Part shown: in pieces, positions 61,787 to 64,000 of the stretch
Layout: each line of letters starts with the position of its first letter
Numbering within the stretch: the stretch's first letter is position 1
NCBI GenBank assembly: GCA_017387505.1
Contig: JAFOFB010000001.1
Coordinates: 62,001 to 126,000 of the forward strand
From: Methanocorpusculum sp.
GTDB lineage: Archaea > Halobacteriota > Methanomicrobia > Methanomicrobiales > Methanocorpusculaceae
Direction: 5' to 3'
Length of the DNA: 64,000 nt
Notes under the pieces: generated by a model
Told to the model about the DNA's origin: nothing
The model's database searches: none
The model's input: the letters and a program-made list of their open reading frames with translations, nothing else
Translations under genes and position numbers: made by a program

Positions 61787-62680
61787 TTACATCAGCCGTT
61801 CAAGCTGCTGACATGCCGCACAAAGCCTGTTTGCCGTCGGCTCTCCGCACTTTTCGCATCGTCCAAGAATCTTCATCTCGCCTTCTGTTTTCGGCATCTT
61901 TGAGAGAAGCTCCTCCTGACCATCTGCAATCCGAATAAGAGTTCCAGGCTTTTCATACTCAAGCTTTCCAAGCCATGTACGCACATCCTTTCGAAGTGCA
62001 TAGCGTGTGTAAGGACACTCAGGAAGCGGAACAAGCAGATTATTGCAGAGACCGTAAGCCACAGTAGCCCGCTCTGTAGAACGGCAGAGAGGCTTAATTC
62101 TTCGAATGAACAACTCTCCTGAGTTCGAGTTAAAAGAAGCCGTTGCACGAGTTACATCGCCTCTAAGATAATTCATCACAACAGACTGTGACTCATCATC
62201 TAAACAGTGCCCTGTCGCAATCGAGTCCGCATCGATTTCACGTGCGGCAGCATTTAATGCGCGGCGTCTTAGAGTTCCGCAAACAGAACATACCGCCTGC
62301 GGGGAGTTTGCAAGGAGCTCATCCAATGTTTTTCCGCAGATGTCTTTGAATGAGACAATTCTGTGCTCAACTCCAAGACGCGATGCAGTATCTTTTGCAG
62401 CAAGAATTGTATCGTCGCGGTATCCTCCAATACCCTCATCAACGGTTACAGCAACAAGTTCAGCATCGAGATTCAAACGGCAGAGAGCCGCAAGAAGCAC
62501 AGTACTGTCCTTTCCGCCTGAAAAACCCACACAAATCCTGTCACCCGGATTTACCATCGAATAACGGGAAATCGCATTTGCAACCCCGTCCTCATACCAT
62601 TTCGAAAAGTGCCCGGCACATAAAGGCCCTGCCTCAGTCCTGAACACAGCACGCTTGCCGCAAAGATAACAGTCCGCCAT
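61787..62680 (-). CDS. ncsA: tRNA 2-thiolation enzyme (NcsA/TtuA family)
   Basis: A 297-residue protein. CYLCGKRAVF...CAGHF at the N-terminus and CEKCGEPTANRLCAAC at the end are zinc motifs, and GFSGGKDSTVLLAAL is the ATP PP-loop. CSVCGTLRRRALN with ATGHCLDDE holds the cysteines for an Fe-S cluster. It would thiolate uridine in tRNA using sulfur carried by a ubiquitin-like protein, which is encoded directly upstream with no gap (62681-62872). Confidence 0.92.
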   Translation of the reverse strand: MADCYLCGKRAVFRTEAGPLCAGHFSKWYEDGVANAISRYSMVNPGDRICVGFSGGKDSTVLLAALCRLNLDAELVAVTVDEGIGGYRDDTILAAKDTASRLGVEHRIVSFKDICGKTLDELLANSPQAVCSVCGTLRRRALNAAAREIDADSIATGHCLDDESQSVVMNYLRGDVTRATASFNSNSGELFIRRIKPLCRSTERATVAYGLCNNLLVPLPECPYTRYALRKDVRTWLGKLEYEKPGTLIRIADGQEELLSKMPKTEGEMKILGRCEKCGEPTANRLCAACQQLERLM

Positions 62681-62872
62681 TTATCCTCCGTGTACAATTG
62701 ATGTAAGTTTGAGTTCTACATCCTCTTCGCAGAACTCATCACCAAGCAGAAGACATCCGTCTGCTGTTGCCAGAACCTCGTACGGATTAAAGCCTAAACG
62801 GAAGAGAATCTCCTCAACAGTTCCAGCCTCTGTCTCAACAACATTTCCTTCGGGAAGAATTACCTTTGTCAT
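62681..62872 (-). CDS. Ubiquitin-like sulfur carrier (SAMP2/TtuB/MoaD family)
   Basis: A 63-residue beta-grasp protein, VILPEGNVVETEAGTVEEILFRLGFNP (in parts), ending in GG (SIVHGG). The exposed glycine pair is adenylated and loaded with sulfur. It lies adjacent to the tRNA thiolase with no intervening bases, which indicates that it supplies that enzyme. It overlaps the flippase-like gene by four bases. Confidence 0.88.
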   Translation of the reverse strand: MTKVILPEGNVVETEAGTVEEILFRLGFNPYEVLATADGCLLLGDEFCEEDVELKLTSIVHGG

Positions 62873-63903
62873 ACTTTTACCTCACGGTCTTTTGCCTCAC
62901 GGCGTAGGATAATCATTGTGGATATGAATCCGGATGCAAGATTGAAGTAGTAAATAATCAGACGCCAGAGAAGAACGAACACTCCAAGCAGATTTGCAGG
63001 CACGATTAATGCGAAAAATCCTGCCATAGATACCTCGGCAACTCCGGCACCTCCGGGGGTTAACGGCACCATAAGGATGACCGTGATTAAAATCATGAAG
63101 AGGAAGGACAGTGCAAAGTACGGTTCAAGACCAAGAGCCATTAATAGCACTGATACCAGAACGAACTCGTTTACCCAGAAAAGTGCTGTAAAGAACAGTC
63201 CGGAAAATGAACCGTAGCGTGACTTTACCATGAAGTATCCAATCGAATCATAGAACCTGTTGACTGAGTTCAGCAGTTTCTCGCAGGATGCCTCACGCTT
63301 TTCAGTGTCCTTCTTACGCAGAATAAATTCTGCAGCTTTCCTTGTTACTGCCTTTCCCCATGCAGGCTTTTTTGCAAATATTACAAAGAGAATAAGAACT
63401 GCAAGAAATACCGCAGACGAGAAGTATGAAAGCGTCATCATGTAGTCTGGAATCTCAATGCCGAATGATGTAACATTCAGCAGAACAAGACTGACCATAG
63501 CTCCGACTAAGAGAATTACAGCATCGAACACGCGTTCCATGATAACAACGGCTGTTGCGTCTGCGATTGGAACTTTTGCTTTTACAAGTTCATAAATGCG
63601 GATTGGTTCTCCTCCAACCTGTGAGGGAGTTACAGATGCTAAGAACTGGTTTGAGCATACCAGGTTGAATGAGTGCAGGAATGGTATTTTGTATCCAAGT
63701 GATTTGCTCATGAACTTGATTCTAAGTGCCCAAAATCCTATAGACACAATATGCATCAGAAGGGCTAAGAGAATCAGCCAGATGTTTGCGGACTCTAATG
63801 CCTGAAGAGTTTCCTTGTCTATTGTAAATAACAGGAAAAGGAAAAGAACAGTTATGCTGATTCCAAGAGAGATCAGCAGAAGACGTTTTTGTGTTTTATC
63901 CAT
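62869..63903 (-). CDS. Flippase-like / lysylphosphatidylglycerol synthase transmembrane-domain protein
   Basis: A 344-residue protein with about eight membrane helices, of the UPF0104 family. FLASVTPSQVGGEPIRIYEL near 92 and MVPLTPGGAGVAEVSMAGFF near 285 are the two conserved loops. The lysyl transferase domain of MprF is not present, so a flippase role is inferred by family. It has no partner suggesting a substrate, and its start lies 97 bases from the window edge, beyond which no gene is visible. Confidence 0.85.
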   Translation of the reverse strand: MDKTQKRLLLISLGISITVLFLFLLFTIDKETLQALESANIWLILLALLMHIVSIGFWALRIKFMSKSLGYKIPFLHSFNLVCSNQFLASVTPSQVGGEPIRIYELVKAKVPIADATAVVIMERVFDAVILLVGAMVSLVLLNVTSFGIEIPDYMMTLSYFSSAVFLAVLILFVIFAKKPAWGKAVTRKAAEFILRKKDTEKREASCEKLLNSVNRFYDSIGYFMVKSRYGSFSGLFFTALFWVNEFVLVSVLLMALGLEPYFALSFLFMILITVILMVPLTPGGAGVAEVSMAGFFALIVPANLLGVFVLLWRLIIYYFNLASGFISTMIILRREAKDREVKV

Positions 63904-64000
63904 CCGCTATCTGAGTTATATTTGGTTTTGAACCATATATGCTTTACAGAAAACTACTTACTAGACAAAACCCTATAAAAGGATAGAATGAATATCCTGT

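Overview
The window looks like the chromosome of a hydrogenotrophic methanogenic archaeon. It carries most of an eha-type membrane [NiFe] hydrogenase operon, the F430 chelatase cfbA, the F420 deazaflavin enzyme cofG, archaeal cobalamin genes (cobD-cobY), archaeal trm1, FtsZ, archaetidyl-phosphoinositol-type lipid synthesis, TATA-box promoters and tRNA genes without encoded CCA. The mix of eha genes with bacterial-style enzymes (single-chain PurL, NfnAB) suggests Methanomicrobiales, perhaps Methanocorpusculum. That placement is from memory of the families and was not checked by search.

Layout. 1-5220: minus-strand eha operon from ehaB to a partial ehaO, with overlapping genes and two palindromes in the promoter. 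5.4-16.5 kb: cfbA, a CorA transporter, tRNA-Ala, a 1230-residue PurL, membrane proteins, a Thg1-like enzyme, a PRC-barrel protein, a GNAT and glutamine synthetase. 16.5-25.2 kb: an accessory island bracketed by two inverted copies of a module made of a GC-rich structured non-coding element followed by a GxxExxY-family gene. Inside are an Abi-alpha-like protein, two unknown genes, and a type I modification operon (hsdM, an AlbA_2/ATPase regulator, a HEPN-like protein, a frameshifted hsdS) with no hsdR. 25.2-29.8 kb: amrS (frameshifted), a long FKBP, a decayed GNAT, an NTF2-like protein and a drug-type MFS transporter. 29.8-43.3 kb: a PAPS-reductase/cysteine-desulfurase fusion, a PhoU/AbrB regulator, glycan genes, a DUF362 ferredoxin, small cysteine proteins, uracil salvage (upp, uraA), ADP-forming acyl-CoA synthetase and trm1 abutting tRNA-Arg. 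43.4-50.7 kb: a bactofilin-like protein, a flavoprotein, argD-hisC-AK6-CDP-alcohol transferase, nfnAB and a resolvase-like protein. 51-64 kb: tRNA-Glu, a coiled-coil protein, ftsZ with a ribbon-helix-helix regulator, cobD-cobY, cardiolipin synthase (frameshifted), cofG, a tandem pair of small beta-rich proteins, MarC, an exonuclease-like protein, a 2-hydroxyacid dehydrogenase, a tRNA thiolase with its ubiquitin-like sulfur carrier, and a flippase-like membrane protein.

The strongest candidate for something undescribed is the GxxExxY module. Its two upstream elements differ in sequence, yet two helices are kept by compensatory changes, and the pair encloses the defence-like island. Three genes in the window (hsdS, amrS, cls) are each one base short in a homopolymer. 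This may reflect sequencing error as easily as biology.
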